A stretch of DNA of 57,333 nucleotides from Streptomyces maremycinicus (GTDB lineage: Bacteria; Actinomycetota; Actinomycetes; Streptomycetales; Streptomycetaceae): assembly GCF_001184025.1 (NCBI RefSeq), contig NZ_BBYG01000030.1, forward strand, positions 1 through 57,333, written 5' to 3'. The notes beneath the pieces were generated by a model. The model saw nothing but the letters and a program-made list of their open reading frames with translations. It had not been told where the DNA came from and made no database searches. A program made the translations under genes and the position numbers. Within the stretch, counting starts at the first letter, position 1, and each line of letters opens with the position of its first letter. Positions 33,386 to 42,391 of the stretch are shown in pieces.

Positions 33386-34525
33386 ATGACCACTCCCTTC
33401 CCCGCTCCGGATGCCAGCGCACCGCGCACCGCCCCGCCCGCAACCCAGCGCGCGGTGTCCCGGCACGCGGTGTGGCTCGGCGCTGCCGCGATCATCACCG
33501 ACCAGGTCGGCCGCATCCTCCTGGTGCGTCCCACTTACCGCAAGGACGACCGTTGGCTGCTGCCCGGAGGCGTCGTCGAACCCGGTGAACACCCGCACGT
33601 CACCTGCCGACGCGAGATCACCGAGGAACTCGGCCTCGCAGACCTGCTCCTGACAGGCGTGCTCGCCGTCCACTCCCTCTCGCCGCACCACCCCGACACC
33701 CAGCCCGGCATGCCCTGCCCCGGAGAGATCCGTTACGTCTTCGACGGCGGAACACTCACTCCCGACCAGGTGGAGGCAATCCGCCTGCCGCGCGAGGAAC
33801 TGTCCGAGTTCGCCTTCCTGGAGACCCGGGACGCGGTACGGCGGCTGCGCCCCGTCGACGCGCAGATCATGCTCGCCGCCTACCGTGCCCGGCTCGGGAA
33901 CACCGCCACCGTCCACCTCGCCGACGGCCGGCACATCCTCGATACCCCGGCGCTGGATCGTCATGACGTCCACGTCCGCTACCGGCCCCTGTGGGACAGC
34001 CCTCTCCACCGCGGCCCCGTTCCCGGACAACTGCCCGTACGGCAAGCCTGGGGGTGGTGCTTCGTCCCCGACGGCCGAGTCGTCCTCGTTGCCGACCCCG
34101 GCCCCTCGGGTGCACTGCCGATGCTGCCCGGTGGCACCGTGGAGACGACCGACGCGACACCTGAGGACACCCTGCACCGCGAAGCCGCCGAGGAAGCCCA
34201 GCTCACCCTGGCCGATCCGGTACGACTGGGCTGGGTGCTGGACGAGACCGGCGAGGTCCACGGCGGCGTGGGGGCCAACGCCCGGCTCCGCCTGGCCGCC
34301 CGGGTCACCGCCATCGGGCCGGCGGCCGTCGACCCCGCCACCGGCCACCCCTTCGCCCGCCTGCTCGCCACCCCCGCCCAGGCAGCCGCCCTGCTGGGTT
34401 GGGGCCCGCCCGGCGCGCGGCAAGCCCAGCTCGCGGTGGAGACAGCACGCGAGCAGTGGGGCCTGCCCACCGCTCGCCTCGCCGCCATCGAAGAGATCCC
34501 GGCAGAGGCGGTGCAGCTGAGCTGA
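33386..34525 (+). CDS. tandem Nudix hydrolase with a degenerate second box
   Basis: A 379-residue protein with two Nudix domains, which hydrolyse nucleoside diphosphates linked to other groups. The first (about residues 30-165) has an intact box: GGVVEPGEHPHVTCRREITE followed by ELG. The second (about 200-340) reads GGTVETTDATPEDTLHREAA followed by EEAQ, keeping RE..EE but lacking the first Glu and the final Gly, so it may be weak or structural. Two-domain Nudix proteins of this kind are infrequent. ATG 33386 is used, as upstream frame lacks coding character. A truncated Nudix gene and a histidine phosphatase follow on the same strand. Confidence 0.88.
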   Translation: MTTPFPAPDASAPRTAPPATQRAVSRHAVWLGAAAIITDQVGRILLVRPTYRKDDRWLLPGGVVEPGEHPHVTCRREITEELGLADLLLTGVLAVHSLSPHHPDTQPGMPCPGEIRYVFDGGTLTPDQVEAIRLPREELSEFAFLETRDAVRRLRPVDAQIMLAAYRARLGNTATVHLADGRHILDTPALDRHDVHVRYRPLWDSPLHRGPVPGQLPVRQAWGWCFVPDGRVVLVADPGPSGALPMLPGGTVETTDATPEDTLHREAAEEAQLTLADPVRLGWVLDETGEVHGGVGANARLRLAARVTAIGPAAVDPATGHPFARLLATPAQAAALLGWGPPGARQAQLAVETAREQWGLPTARLAAIEEIPAEAVQLS

Positions 34526-34580
34526 CACGACCACCACCCTGCCTCGCCCCCTCCCGCCCACGCACCTCCGAGGTAGCCCC

Positions 34581-34736
34581 ATGCCGTTGTCGCACGACCA
34601 TGTCCGCACCACCGTCGAGACCTACCTCGCTCTCCACCCTTGCGAGCGCGAGCAGCTCGGCGCCTTCCTGGACACCCTCGAGCGTCCCACCGACATCGCC
34701 AGGCCCCGGGTCTTGGCAGCAGAACACGGGTGCTGA
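34581..34736 (+). pseudogene. N-terminal fragment of another Nudix hydrolase
   Basis: Fifty-one codons beginning MPLSHDHVRTTVETYLALHP and containing GAFLDTLERPTDIA, the characteristic N-terminal helix region of a Streptomyces Nudix family whose Nudix box normally follows. Here it runs into unrelated sequence and a TGA. It is 55 bases after the tandem-Nudix gene. The ~240 bases after it hold nothing I can assign. Confidence 0.6.
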
Positions 34737-34973
34737 CCCGTCAGGTAGCTGGCGCGGGTGGCGTCGTGGAAGGCGCGGAGCGCGAGCCGGCGACGGCCAT
34801 CCGAGGATCGGTCCACCGCGCCCGGCAGCGAGCAGTCGCCCCGCCTGCGAGGTGGTTCCGGCCCTGAGCGCGGTCGCGGGCCTCGAGCCGGACTGGGCTT
34901 GTCGGACGGCAACTCCGCTGCCGGTAAAGGGAAATACAAGTCATGATCATGAGAAATCCACATGGGAGGCCCT

Positions 34974-35750
34974 GTGTCCGCACCGCACCGTGATGACCAG
35001 GACGAACCCGGATCAGCCACGCCGGCCGCACTGCCGGGCCAGGACCACCACCGTGGTGGTGCACTGTTGCCGCAGTCCACTGTGGCCGCGCTGTGGGCGG
35101 TGCGGCACGGGCAGAGCACCGCCAACGTAGCTTTCGCCGAGGCGGAGCGCACAGGCTCGGCCGATCTGCCGGTCACGGGCCGCGACAGCGACGTGCCGCT
35201 GTCCGCGCTGGGACGGGCCCAGGCTCGTACGCTGACCGGCTGGCTCGCCGATCACGCTCCGGGTACCGGCCCGGACCTGGTGGTCTGCTCTCCTTACGCG
35301 CGGGCCCGGCAGACCTGGGAGGCGATGGCCGCAGCGGCGCCGGATGTGCCGGTGCTGGTCGACGAGCGGCTGCGTGACCGCGAGATGGGCGTCTTCGAGC
35401 TCTACCCACCGGGCGCACTGGCGGCCCGGGCCCCCGACGAGGCCGCGCGCCGCGCTCTCCTTGGCGAGTGGTCGTACCGTCCGCCGGGCGGCGAGGCGCT
35501 CGCCGACGTCGCCCTGCGCATACGGGACTTCACCACCGAGCTGACCGGGGCCGCCGCCGGGCGCCGCGTCCTGCTCGTCGCGCACGACGCGGTCGTCATC
35601 GCCCTGCGCTACGTGCTCGCCGGAATCGGCGCGCCCGTCCCTCACGATCTGCCGCCGGTCCCCAACGCCTCCGTCACGCACTGGCGAGGCGACGGACACC
35701 ACCTGCGGCTCGCGCACTGGGGCCAGACCGACCACCTCACCCGCCACTGA
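34974..35750 (+). CDS. histidine phosphatase family protein
   Basis: A 258-residue phosphoglycerate-mutase-like phosphatase. The catalytic motif AVRHGQSTAN carries the phosphorylated His. VCSPYARARQTWEAM supplies the conserved Arg, LRDREMGVFE the acid, and VLLVAHDAVVIAL the second His. Substrate is unknown: members act on phosphosugars, nucleotides or phosphoproteins. A ~35-residue Asp/Gln-rich extension precedes the domain. The GTG at 34974 is chosen because GGGAGG lies just before it; an in-frame ATG at 34962 is the alternative. It lies in the same direction as the Nudix genes, so nucleotide metabolism is a reasonable context. Confidence 0.88.
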   Translation: MSAPHRDDQDEPGSATPAALPGQDHHRGGALLPQSTVAALWAVRHGQSTANVAFAEAERTGSADLPVTGRDSDVPLSALGRAQARTLTGWLADHAPGTGPDLVVCSPYARARQTWEAMAAAAPDVPVLVDERLRDREMGVFELYPPGALAARAPDEAARRALLGEWSYRPPGGEALADVALRIRDFTTELTGAAAGRRVLLVAHDAVVIALRYVLAGIGAPVPHDLPPVPNASVTHWRGDGHHLRLAHWGQTDHLTRH

Positions 35751-35773
35751 CCTCAGAGGCGGTCATCACGGAT

Positions 35774-35950
35774 GTGCGCCTTCTGCTGTCACATGGTGAG
35801 GAGGCGTTGACGTTCGACACCATGTGCTCGTGGATCTACGAGGACGCTCCACCCCTCACCCGGCAGTACTACGCGAGCCTGTTAGTGATGGCCGATGAGA
35901 TGCACACGCCGCGTTCCGTCCACCGCCTTGACGAGTTGTTGATCGACTGA
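35774..35950 (+). pseudogene. MafI-like immunity protein fragment
   Basis: Fifty-eight codons reading LLSHGEEALTFDTMCSWIYE and PPLTRQYYASLLVMADEMH, close in pattern to the C-terminal half of MafI-type immunity proteins (GEY.lAle.LCd.L.e...plt). The N-terminal half is missing; the phosphatase gene ends just 23 bases before. A GTG at 35774 could start it but has no ribosome site. The 180 bases following are unassigned. Confidence 0.4.
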
Positions 35951-36130
35951 CCTCCGACCCTGGCGATCTTGACGGGGGATGGCCTTGCCGTGGCTGGTGT
36001 GATGACGGAGGCGGAGCCGTCTTGGCCAGCCCCGTTCACCGGGCTGAGCCCGTGACGGTTCGGCTGGTTGATCACCGTCGGCGTGGTTCCGTCAGCTACC
36101 AGGCGCATGCCGAAACGATCTCACGCAGCT

Positions 36131-36208
36131 TCACGTCGTCTCGACCCTGTTCAGCAGCTGGCCGACGACACAGACGTTGAAGATCAGGTTAGCCGTCACC
36201 CACTTCAT
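36131..36208 (-). CDS. 25-residue frame coupled to the SUKH gene
   Basis: Begins MKWVTANLIFNVCVVGQLLN. Its ATG overlaps the SUKH gene stop as ATGA, so ribosomes could pass directly onto it. It may be the N-terminal remnant of a lost downstream partner gene rather than a functional peptide. Confidence 0.35.
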   Translation of the reverse strand: MKWVTANLIFNVCVVGQLLNRVETT

Positions 36209-36729
36209 GGAGCGGGGTCATAAAAGGGATCTGGAACCAGATCGGCAATGGTGAAGCCACGCAAGGTCACATCAAGAAGCATTTTGTATGTGAATTCTGA
36301 CATGGTCATCCCATACGCCTTCCATTGGCCGCCTTCCTGGCGTGCCAGCACCGGCCAATCGGAAGGCTGGATGTCGTAACGAGCGAGCCAGTAGAATTCT
36401 GCGGCTGTCTCCGATATTCCCCAAGGGAGCAGCCCGCCCCTACCGGGCCAAAAAAGGCCGTATGGCTCGTAAACCCCACGAACTACGGGGTGTTGCGTGA
36501 GGATACGCCGGAATCGAGCCATCCTGTCAAGGATTCCCAGGTTGTTACCGCCGGGCGACGAATAGACCTCGAGGTACTCATTGAACTGACCGACCCCGAA
36601 GCATTCACAGAAGGACTTGAAATCCTCGGGAAGTTCGACGCCGAGCCGCTGCTCGATCTCACTCCACGAGATCTCCAGCTCCCTCGACTGCCACGCAACC
36701 GCTGCCGCGAGCCTCTCAACCCAAGCCAT
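36205..36729 (-). CDS. SUKH (SMI1/KNR4) family immunity-like protein
   Basis: A 174-residue SUKH-fold protein. The family opening is clear: ISWSEIEQRLGVELPEDFKS followed by FCECFG. The aromatic middle (GLFWPGRGGLLPWGISE, then FYWLARYDIQPSDWPVL) and a short C-terminal helix with AYGMTMSEFTYKML follow. SUKH proteins neutralise contact-dependent or polymorphic toxins, usually by binding nuclease domains. The second ATG (36729) is preferred because GGGAG is then six bases away. G+C here is visibly lower than in neighbouring genes, which suggests recent transfer. No toxin gene is adjacent. Confidence 0.85.
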   Translation of the reverse strand: MAWVERLAAAVAWQSRELEISWSEIEQRLGVELPEDFKSFCECFGVGQFNEYLEVYSSPGGNNLGILDRMARFRRILTQHPVVRGVYEPYGLFWPGRGGLLPWGISETAAEFYWLARYDIQPSDWPVLARQEGGQWKAYGMTMSEFTYKMLLDVTLRGFTIADLVPDPFYDPAP

Positions 36730-36872
36730 CATCCACTCCCGAAGATGTGCATTACAGCGCCGTACCAGATCGCCGCTTAGGCCCGCGCTTACACGGCACT
36801 GCTGGTTGCATGGGCCTCACGCTCCCAAACCACTACCACTACCGCCACACCCGGCCAAAAACGGTTTCCTGC

Positions 36873-37397
36873 CTATGCCTCCATCAGTCCAACAGATTCA
36901 TAAGTCGGGTCACCCTCCACTATCGGAGCTACCAACTCTCCACGGATTGCAGCCCACAAGAATTCGGTGAAGGGCATCATGAATTGAATCCACTGACCCA
37001 TATCGATAACCACAGACCAATGTTCCACACCGTCTTGCGGAGGATTCAGGAAAACATAGTTGCCAGCTGTCGACCGAGCGACGGGAATCAGCCCTCCGGG
37101 CGCCGGGTGTACGTAGTACGGATACTTTTCGGGCGCCGATTCACGCAGCTCCGCATAGGCAGCAGTCGCTTGCTCCCAAAGCATCTCGAGTCGCAGCCCG
37201 CGACCATCCCCGGCCGCTCTTGGGTGAAATACATACAACTGATCATTCACGCATCCGGGCCCGTAGGCAGTCACGAAATGCTTGTAGTCCTCTGGCAGCA
37301 CCAGCCCGTAACGCTGCTCGACGAACAGCCAGTCATGCTCCACCACACCATCGACATGAGGCCGACCGAGAAGTTCACGAAACCGAGAGACTTCCAC
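36873..37397 (-). CDS. second SUKH-type immunity-like protein
   Basis: A 174-residue SUKH protein whose core reads VVEHDWLFVEQRYGLVLPED then YKHFVTAYGPG, followed by GGLIPVARSTAGNYVFLNP and a C-terminal helix FTEFLWAAIRGELV. It is only distantly similar to the SUKH gene 144 bases downstream, so the pair did not arise by recent duplication. Each may have its own toxin partner. GTG 37397 is chosen because AAAGG lies seven bases before it; GTG 37400 is the close alternative. The codon mix is more A/T-tolerant than in surrounding genes. An orphan immunity pair is a common way to resist neighbours' toxins. Confidence 0.82.
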   Translation of the reverse strand: MEVSRFRELLGRPHVDGVVEHDWLFVEQRYGLVLPEDYKHFVTAYGPGCVNDQLYVFHPRAAGDGRGLRLEMLWEQATAAYAELRESAPEKYPYYVHPAPGGLIPVARSTAGNYVFLNPPQDGVEHWSVVIDMGQWIQFMMPFTEFLWAAIRGELVAPIVEGDPTYESVGLMEA

Positions 37398-37639
37398 CAC
37401 TGAACCTTTCACTGCAAGGGTGACCCCGCGCGCTGCTCGATCATGGATCGTACAGTTCAGGCGATAATGGCTATTCCCTGCCGGTTGTACCGGATCCGGA
37501 GTCGATTGCGGGGCGGTCGACCGCGAGCACCTGCCGCCAGGGCATGGTCCCCGGGGCGGGTGGGCCGCCACCGGGGTCGTGGAGAGGACGGCGGCCTGGC
37601 AGCCGCCGTCGACCGCAACTCCACTGTGCGGGGATGCCG

Positions 37640-40600
37640 TCAGAAGATGCCCTTGAACGCGCCCCATCCGGTGGCGATCTTCACGCGGGCGCCGAACGCT
37701 CCCGTGCCGTTGCCGGTGTACCGCCAGACGGTGCCCGAGGTGTCACGGGCGATGATATCGGGCCTGCTGTCGCCGGTGATGTCCCCGACGCCGGCCACGA
37801 CGTTGTACGACGCTCCCCACCCTGCGGCCACCTTGACCCTCGCGGTGAAGCCGCCGGAGCCGTTGCCGGCGTAGCGCCACAGGGTGTTGCCCTTGTCCTG
37901 GACGAGCAGGTCGCCGCGGCCGTCGCCATCGAGGTCTCCGACACCGACGATCTTCTTGTACGCCGACCAGTTCGCCGCGATGCGTACCCGCGCCGACAGC
38001 TTTCCCGCGCTCGTGCCCTTGTAGAGGAACACCTCGCCCGTGGACGACTTGCGGGCGATCAGGTCCGCCAGGCCGTCGCCCGTGATGTCGCCGGGCGAGG
38101 TCAGCACGTTGTACTGGTTCCAGCCGGTGCCGAGCGAGGTGTGCGGGGTGCTGGGAGTGAAGGCCTGGCCGCGCAGGGTCCGGTACACGCGCAGCTCGCC
38201 GGTGCCGAACCGGACGAGGATGTCGCCGCGACGGTCGCCGTTGAGGTCTCCGAAGGGGACGAGTGTCACCGTGGACGGCCAACCAGGGGCGGAGAAGGCG
38301 GCGTTGAAGCCGCCCGCGCCGTTGCCGGGCCGGTAGCCGACCACCCCGGAAGTGGAGAGGGTCAGGGCGTCGCCTGCGCCGTCGGGCGCGCGGGAGCCGC
38401 TGCTGGTGAAGTCGTGCCGCACGGCGGAGCCAGTGGACACGGTCAGCGCGCGGGACAACGTCAGTGGCGGACCGGAGCCGTCGGCGGGCGCAGCGTTGAG
38501 CGTGAAGGTGTATGTGCCGTTGGGCACGAGCGCACCAGCCGTGTCACGCAGGTTCCAGCGCGCCGTGAGCGTGCCGTCGACCTCGCCGCCGGTGTACGTA
38601 CGGACCACCCGGCCGGTGGCCTTGCTGGTGAGGGTGGCCGTCCAGGAGGCGGCGGGCTTGGAGAGCAGCCCGCGCCACTGCCACCACGGGGCGGTGGCCG
38701 CACTGCTGTCGGCGGCGTTGTCGGTGGTGTCGGACTCGATGGCGCCGAGGGGCTGGGTGGCGACCCCGCTGGGCACCAGGTGGACGCGGTGGCCGGCATC
38801 GACATACGCCGCCGGCCCGCCGAACTTGTCCACCGTCCAACTCACCCCGCGCAGGCCGCCGTCACCCGCCGCGAGGTCGCCGATCTCCCGGGTGGCGGCG
38901 GCCGTGCCGTCGGCGAAGGCCGTGAGCAGGAGTACCCCGGCCGAGGTGTCGTGGCGTACGAGGTAGCCGTCGCCGAGCAGAGCCTCGCCGGAGGGGACGG
39001 GGATGTTCTTCTTCGCCGTACGGTCGAAGACGCCGCTCGCCCCCGTCGCGCCGCACGCCCAGTAGATCCAGCGGCCCACGACCTGGAGCTCCTCAGGGAC
39101 GCAGGGGGCGCCGGTGCTCATGCTTTGGGTGGCCTTGCCGGTCTTGAGGTCCTTGGCGGTGACGACGCCGGCGGTGGTGCCTGGTGTCCACAGCTCGGTT
39201 CCCCACACCGAGGCGGCCGTGACGGAACGCGTGACGATCGGTCGAAGGTCTGTGTAGACGGCGAGATCGCCTACGTACTGACGTGCCGGGGAGGAGCCGT
39301 TGACGACCGCGTACCGGCCGGTGATGTCCAGGACGCTGCCGGAAGCAGACGGAAGGTAGAAGGCGCCAGCCGGGTCGGAGCGGTCGACGGAGGCCAGCAA
39401 GGAACCGCCGTCCGGGTCGGCGTCGGCGACGAACTCCACCGCGCGGCCGTCACCGGTGGCGTACGGGCCGGCCTGCTCATGCTTCCAGGTCCGCCAGATC
39501 GGCGCGCCCGGTGTTCCGTCGGCGGAGACCGGACGCGTGTAGTAGGCGTTCAGGAAACTGCTGTCGGTCTCGTCGGTGGCCAGGGTGCCGTTTTGCAGGG
39601 AGATGCGCTCGATCCTGGCGGCGACCGGCGGCACGGCGCTCACCTCCGTCAGGACGGGCGTGTCCGCGCCTGTGTCGGTGACCTTGCGCACCGCCCAGTG
39701 GCCGGAGTCGGCGCCGCCCACGATCAGCAACCCGCCGTCCGGCGTCGGCGTGAGCGAGGTGCTCGCGTGCCGCAGGAGGGTGACCACGTCGCCGCCCGCG
39801 AGAGGGACGGCGCTCAGCGGCTCACCGGACTTGTCGACGAGGTTGCCCGGCTGCGACGGCACGGACCGGGCCACCACCAGCCAGCGGCCGGCGATGCCCA
39901 GCTGCGGAGTGCCCTCGGTACCGGGCAGCGGGACCGTGGTCTCGGGCGCGAACAGATCGGCCCGGTCCAGGACGTGGGCCGTGGCGCCGTATGCGTAGAC
40001 CAGTCGATCGGCGCTCAGGGCGACCGTGGTCGGCGTGGCGGATACCGTGATGTCGCCGGTGACCTTCGCCTCGGCGAGGTCGACCAGCGCCAGGTGGGGC
40101 GTGCCGCCGAGGACGTAGCTGATGACGGCCGTGCCGCTGTCGCCGCCCAGGACGGTGAAGTTGGCGGCGGTGATGCCGGTCGGCCAGCCGGCGACGAGGC
40201 TGCCGTCGGCCGGTGCGTCGCCGCCGTACAGCCACAGCACACGGTTTCCGTCCGCGTCCCGCGCCTGGGTCAGCACATGGGTGCCGTAGGTGGCCCAGTA
40301 CGTTCCGTGGGTGATCGTGACGTCCGTGGCGGTGCCGGCGGCCATGTCGCGAAGGACGACCCTTCCGGTACGCGAGACGACCTCGGTCACGATGTCGGAC
40401 GACGAGCCGAGATAGCCGGGGATTGCCGCCTGCGCCAGCGGCCCCAGCTCGGTCGTCGTACCGGTGCCGTACGACGTCCAGAGCAAACCGGAACGGCCCT
40501 CCTGGGCATGGAGATAGCCGCTCGGACCGGCGGACTGGATGAGATCCCGGCGTGGGACGTAACGGTCGGACTGGAAGACCTTCTCCGCCGCGAGAGGAGT

Positions 40601-40711
40601 GTCGGTGCCCTGGTCCGCGACCGCCGGGGCGACGACCGGGAAGGGACCGGCGGCCGCGCTGAGGACCGCGAGCGCGGCGACGACGAGACGGGCGGGGGTA
40701 CGGCGGGCCAC
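37640..40711 (-). CDS. large exported FG-GAP/VCBS repeat protein
   Basis: A ~1023-residue exported protein. The signal peptide (ARRTPARLVVAALAVLSAAA) ends near residue 32. About 700 residues of beta-propeller-like sequence rich in Gly, Thr, Val and Asp follow, then a FlgD-like Ig segment (WNLRDTAGALVPNGTYTFTL). The C-terminus has four FG-GAP repeats with calcium-binding Asp loops (FGDLNGDRRGDILV, PGDITGDGLADLIA, VGDLDGDGRGDLLV, VGDITGDSRPDIIA). Such proteins are extracellular and likely bind carbohydrate or protein; no catalytic motif is seen. GTG 40711 has GGAGG four bases before it; ATG 40738 would add nine residues. The ~240 bases between it and the SUKH gene are empty. Confidence 0.88.
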   Translation of the reverse strand: MARRTPARLVVAALAVLSAAAGPFPVVAPAVADQGTDTPLAAEKVFQSDRYVPRRDLIQSAGPSGYLHAQEGRSGLLWTSYGTGTTTELGPLAQAAIPGYLGSSSDIVTEVVSRTGRVVLRDMAAGTATDVTITHGTYWATYGTHVLTQARDADGNRVLWLYGGDAPADGSLVAGWPTGITAANFTVLGGDSGTAVISYVLGGTPHLALVDLAEAKVTGDITVSATPTTVALSADRLVYAYGATAHVLDRADLFAPETTVPLPGTEGTPQLGIAGRWLVVARSVPSQPGNLVDKSGEPLSAVPLAGGDVVTLLRHASTSLTPTPDGGLLIVGGADSGHWAVRKVTDTGADTPVLTEVSAVPPVAARIERISLQNGTLATDETDSSFLNAYYTRPVSADGTPGAPIWRTWKHEQAGPYATGDGRAVEFVADADPDGGSLLASVDRSDPAGAFYLPSASGSVLDITGRYAVVNGSSPARQYVGDLAVYTDLRPIVTRSVTAASVWGTELWTPGTTAGVVTAKDLKTGKATQSMSTGAPCVPEELQVVGRWIYWACGATGASGVFDRTAKKNIPVPSGEALLGDGYLVRHDTSAGVLLLTAFADGTAAATREIGDLAAGDGGLRGVSWTVDKFGGPAAYVDAGHRVHLVPSGVATQPLGAIESDTTDNAADSSAATAPWWQWRGLLSKPAASWTATLTSKATGRVVRTYTGGEVDGTLTARWNLRDTAGALVPNGTYTFTLNAAPADGSGPPLTLSRALTVSTGSAVRHDFTSSGSRAPDGAGDALTLSTSGVVGYRPGNGAGGFNAAFSAPGWPSTVTLVPFGDLNGDRRGDILVRFGTGELRVYRTLRGQAFTPSTPHTSLGTGWNQYNVLTSPGDITGDGLADLIARKSSTGEVFLYKGTSAGKLSARVRIAANWSAYKKIVGVGDLDGDGRGDLLVQDKGNTLWRYAGNGSGGFTARVKVAAGWGASYNVVAGVGDITGDSRPDIIARDTSGTVWRYTGNGTGAFGARVKIATGWGAFKGIF

Positions 40712-41276
40712 ACGGCCTCCAGTATCAGGAGAGAACATCGGAGTCAGATCGGAATCAGATCGCTGGATCGGTGACGCGTGCCGCTCGGACGCCGGGCGCA
40801 CGGGGTCCGGGTCGTCGGCGCGAGACACGCCACGGGAAGTGGTACCGCTCCTCAACCGGACGGCGTGACCACGGAAAAGCTCCTTCGCACGGTGGACAGG
40901 GCAGATACGAGATCTGCGACCACCAGCACCCGCAGCCGTCCATGGCCGGACGACGATCAGAACGTCGGTGGCAGACGTGCGGCGGTGATGTTCGCTCCCC
41001 CGGCATGGAACGTACACAGCCAACGCCAAAAACGCACACCAGAGTTACCTGGCATGGGCAAAAGTTTCCGATAAGCGGTCGATTCCCGTTCCTCGACGTC
41101 CTGCGTGCCGGGGTACCACGGTGGCTGATCCCCACCTCCGCCGCAGAAGCCGCGCTCCGGGTCGGGTCGGGCCGGGTTGCACCAGGCGCTGCGCCGCAGC
41201 CGGTCCATGCGCCCGTCGTGAGAGCAACCAGCCGTCCCGGCCACCTGATTGCTTGGCCCTCATCACTGATCGATGT

Positions 41277-41306
41277 GGTCCGTGCCGTCGGCTGACGGCA
41301 CGGACC
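41277..41306. terminator. perfect 13-bp hairpin
   Basis: GGTCCGTGCCGTC - GGCT - GACGGCACGGACC. It lies 174 bases downstream of the dihydrofolate-reductase-like gene on the minus strand and upstream of the FG-GAP gene. The rest of this ~740-base interval shows only a GGCGGCA triplet repetition near 41333 and no gene. Confidence 0.65.
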
Positions 41307-41479
41307 GGTTCATCGCGACATGGGACGCATGGGCGGCAGGCGGCAGGCGGCAGCCCGGGTAGTGGAGAACCCGGCCCCCACTGAGCCCCTCGTGGTGGTC
41401 GGGGGCGCCTTCCAGGACGCGGGGCCGGGAACACTCACGTCGGGCTTGTTGAGAGCCCCGCGTCAGGCCGCCTCGTATG

Positions 41480-42127
41480 TCACCTGCGCCAGAAGAGGTG
41501 GTGCGTCACACCGCTCGGGCTGGGCACGACCTCCAAGTGGAACCGGTCCAGCAGCTCATCGGGCGAGTCCCACAGGCGCAGCCCGGAGCCGAGCTTCACC
41601 GGCGCGACGGCCACGTGGAGGGTGTCGACAAGGTCGGCGTCGAGGAACTCCCGGATGGTGCTCACGCCGCCGCCGAGCCGGACGTCCATGCCCTGCGCGG
41701 CGTTTTTCGCCTGCGCGAGGACGGTGGCGGGGTCGCCGTCCACGAAATGGAACGTGGTGTCGCCGAGCGTGAAGGAGGGACGCTCGTGGTGGGTCAGGAC
41801 GAACACCGGCGTGTGGAACGGCGGCTCCTCACCCCACCAGCCGCGCCACTCGTGGTCGTTCCAGGGGCCGCGCTGGGGTCCGAACTTGTTGCGGCCCATG
41901 ATCTCGGCGCCGATGTTGTGGCTGAAGTCCCGGGTGAAGTAGTCGTCCAGGCCCCGGCTTCCTCCGGGCTCGGCGCGGTTGGGCCAGCTCGCCGTGGCGC
42001 CGGCCCAGGCGAAGAGCTTTCCCGGATCGATGTGGTGGCCGAAAGGCCGCTCCAGGCTCTGGTCCTCGCCGGCGGCGACGCCATCGCTGGAGATCGTGAA
42101 GTTCTGCACTCGCAGCAGCTGATCCAT
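41480..42127 (-). CDS. dihydrofolate reductase family (RibD C-terminal-like) protein
   Basis: A 215-residue protein of the DHFR/RibD_C superfamily, NADPH-dependent reductases of unknown substrate that are widespread in actinobacteria. Conserved pieces are NFTISSDGVAAGEDQ at the N-terminus, AEIMGRNKFGPQRGPW, TPVFVLTHHERPS, and MDVRLGGGVSTIREFLDADL (NADPH-binding loop). It is not a folate enzyme in the strict sense. ATG 42127 is favoured over 42139 because GAGGGAACTC precedes it. It is divergent from the mycothiol-type isomerase gene across a 264-base promoter region. Confidence 0.9.
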   Translation of the reverse strand: MDQLLRVQNFTISSDGVAAGEDQSLERPFGHHIDPGKLFAWAGATASWPNRAEPGGSRGLDDYFTRDFSHNIGAEIMGRNKFGPQRGPWNDHEWRGWWGEEPPFHTPVFVLTHHERPSFTLGDTTFHFVDGDPATVLAQAKNAAQGMDVRLGGGVSTIREFLDADLVDTLHVAVAPVKLGSGLRLWDSPDELLDRFHLEVVPSPSGVTHHLFWRR

Positions 42128-42391
42128 GAGTTCCCTCATCTGGTCCTGTCGCATCCCCGCAGGCGATGCGTCCTCCACCAGGATGTCGAACGGGACGCGG
42201 CTGGATCGACAGCGGCACTCACTTTCTTTCACAGCGTGCCCCGCGCGACCGTTGCCGGGGGCCGGTCGCCGGTGCTCCCCCGCCGCAGACGGCCGGCCGC
42301 CTGGTCGGTCTTTCTCTCCGCCCGGCCGTCGACGCGTTCGCCGGAGAAATTCGCTGTCCGGCGGCCGAAGTGCCGTGATACACAACCGCAA

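Noticed and set aside
37544..40774. Open frame of more than 1000 codons on the plus strand
   Set aside because: It is the antisense of the exported FG-GAP protein gene. The minus frame has a signal peptide and repeat motifs, while the plus frame is Gly/Arg/Val-biased as expected for a shadow of high-GC3 coding sequence.
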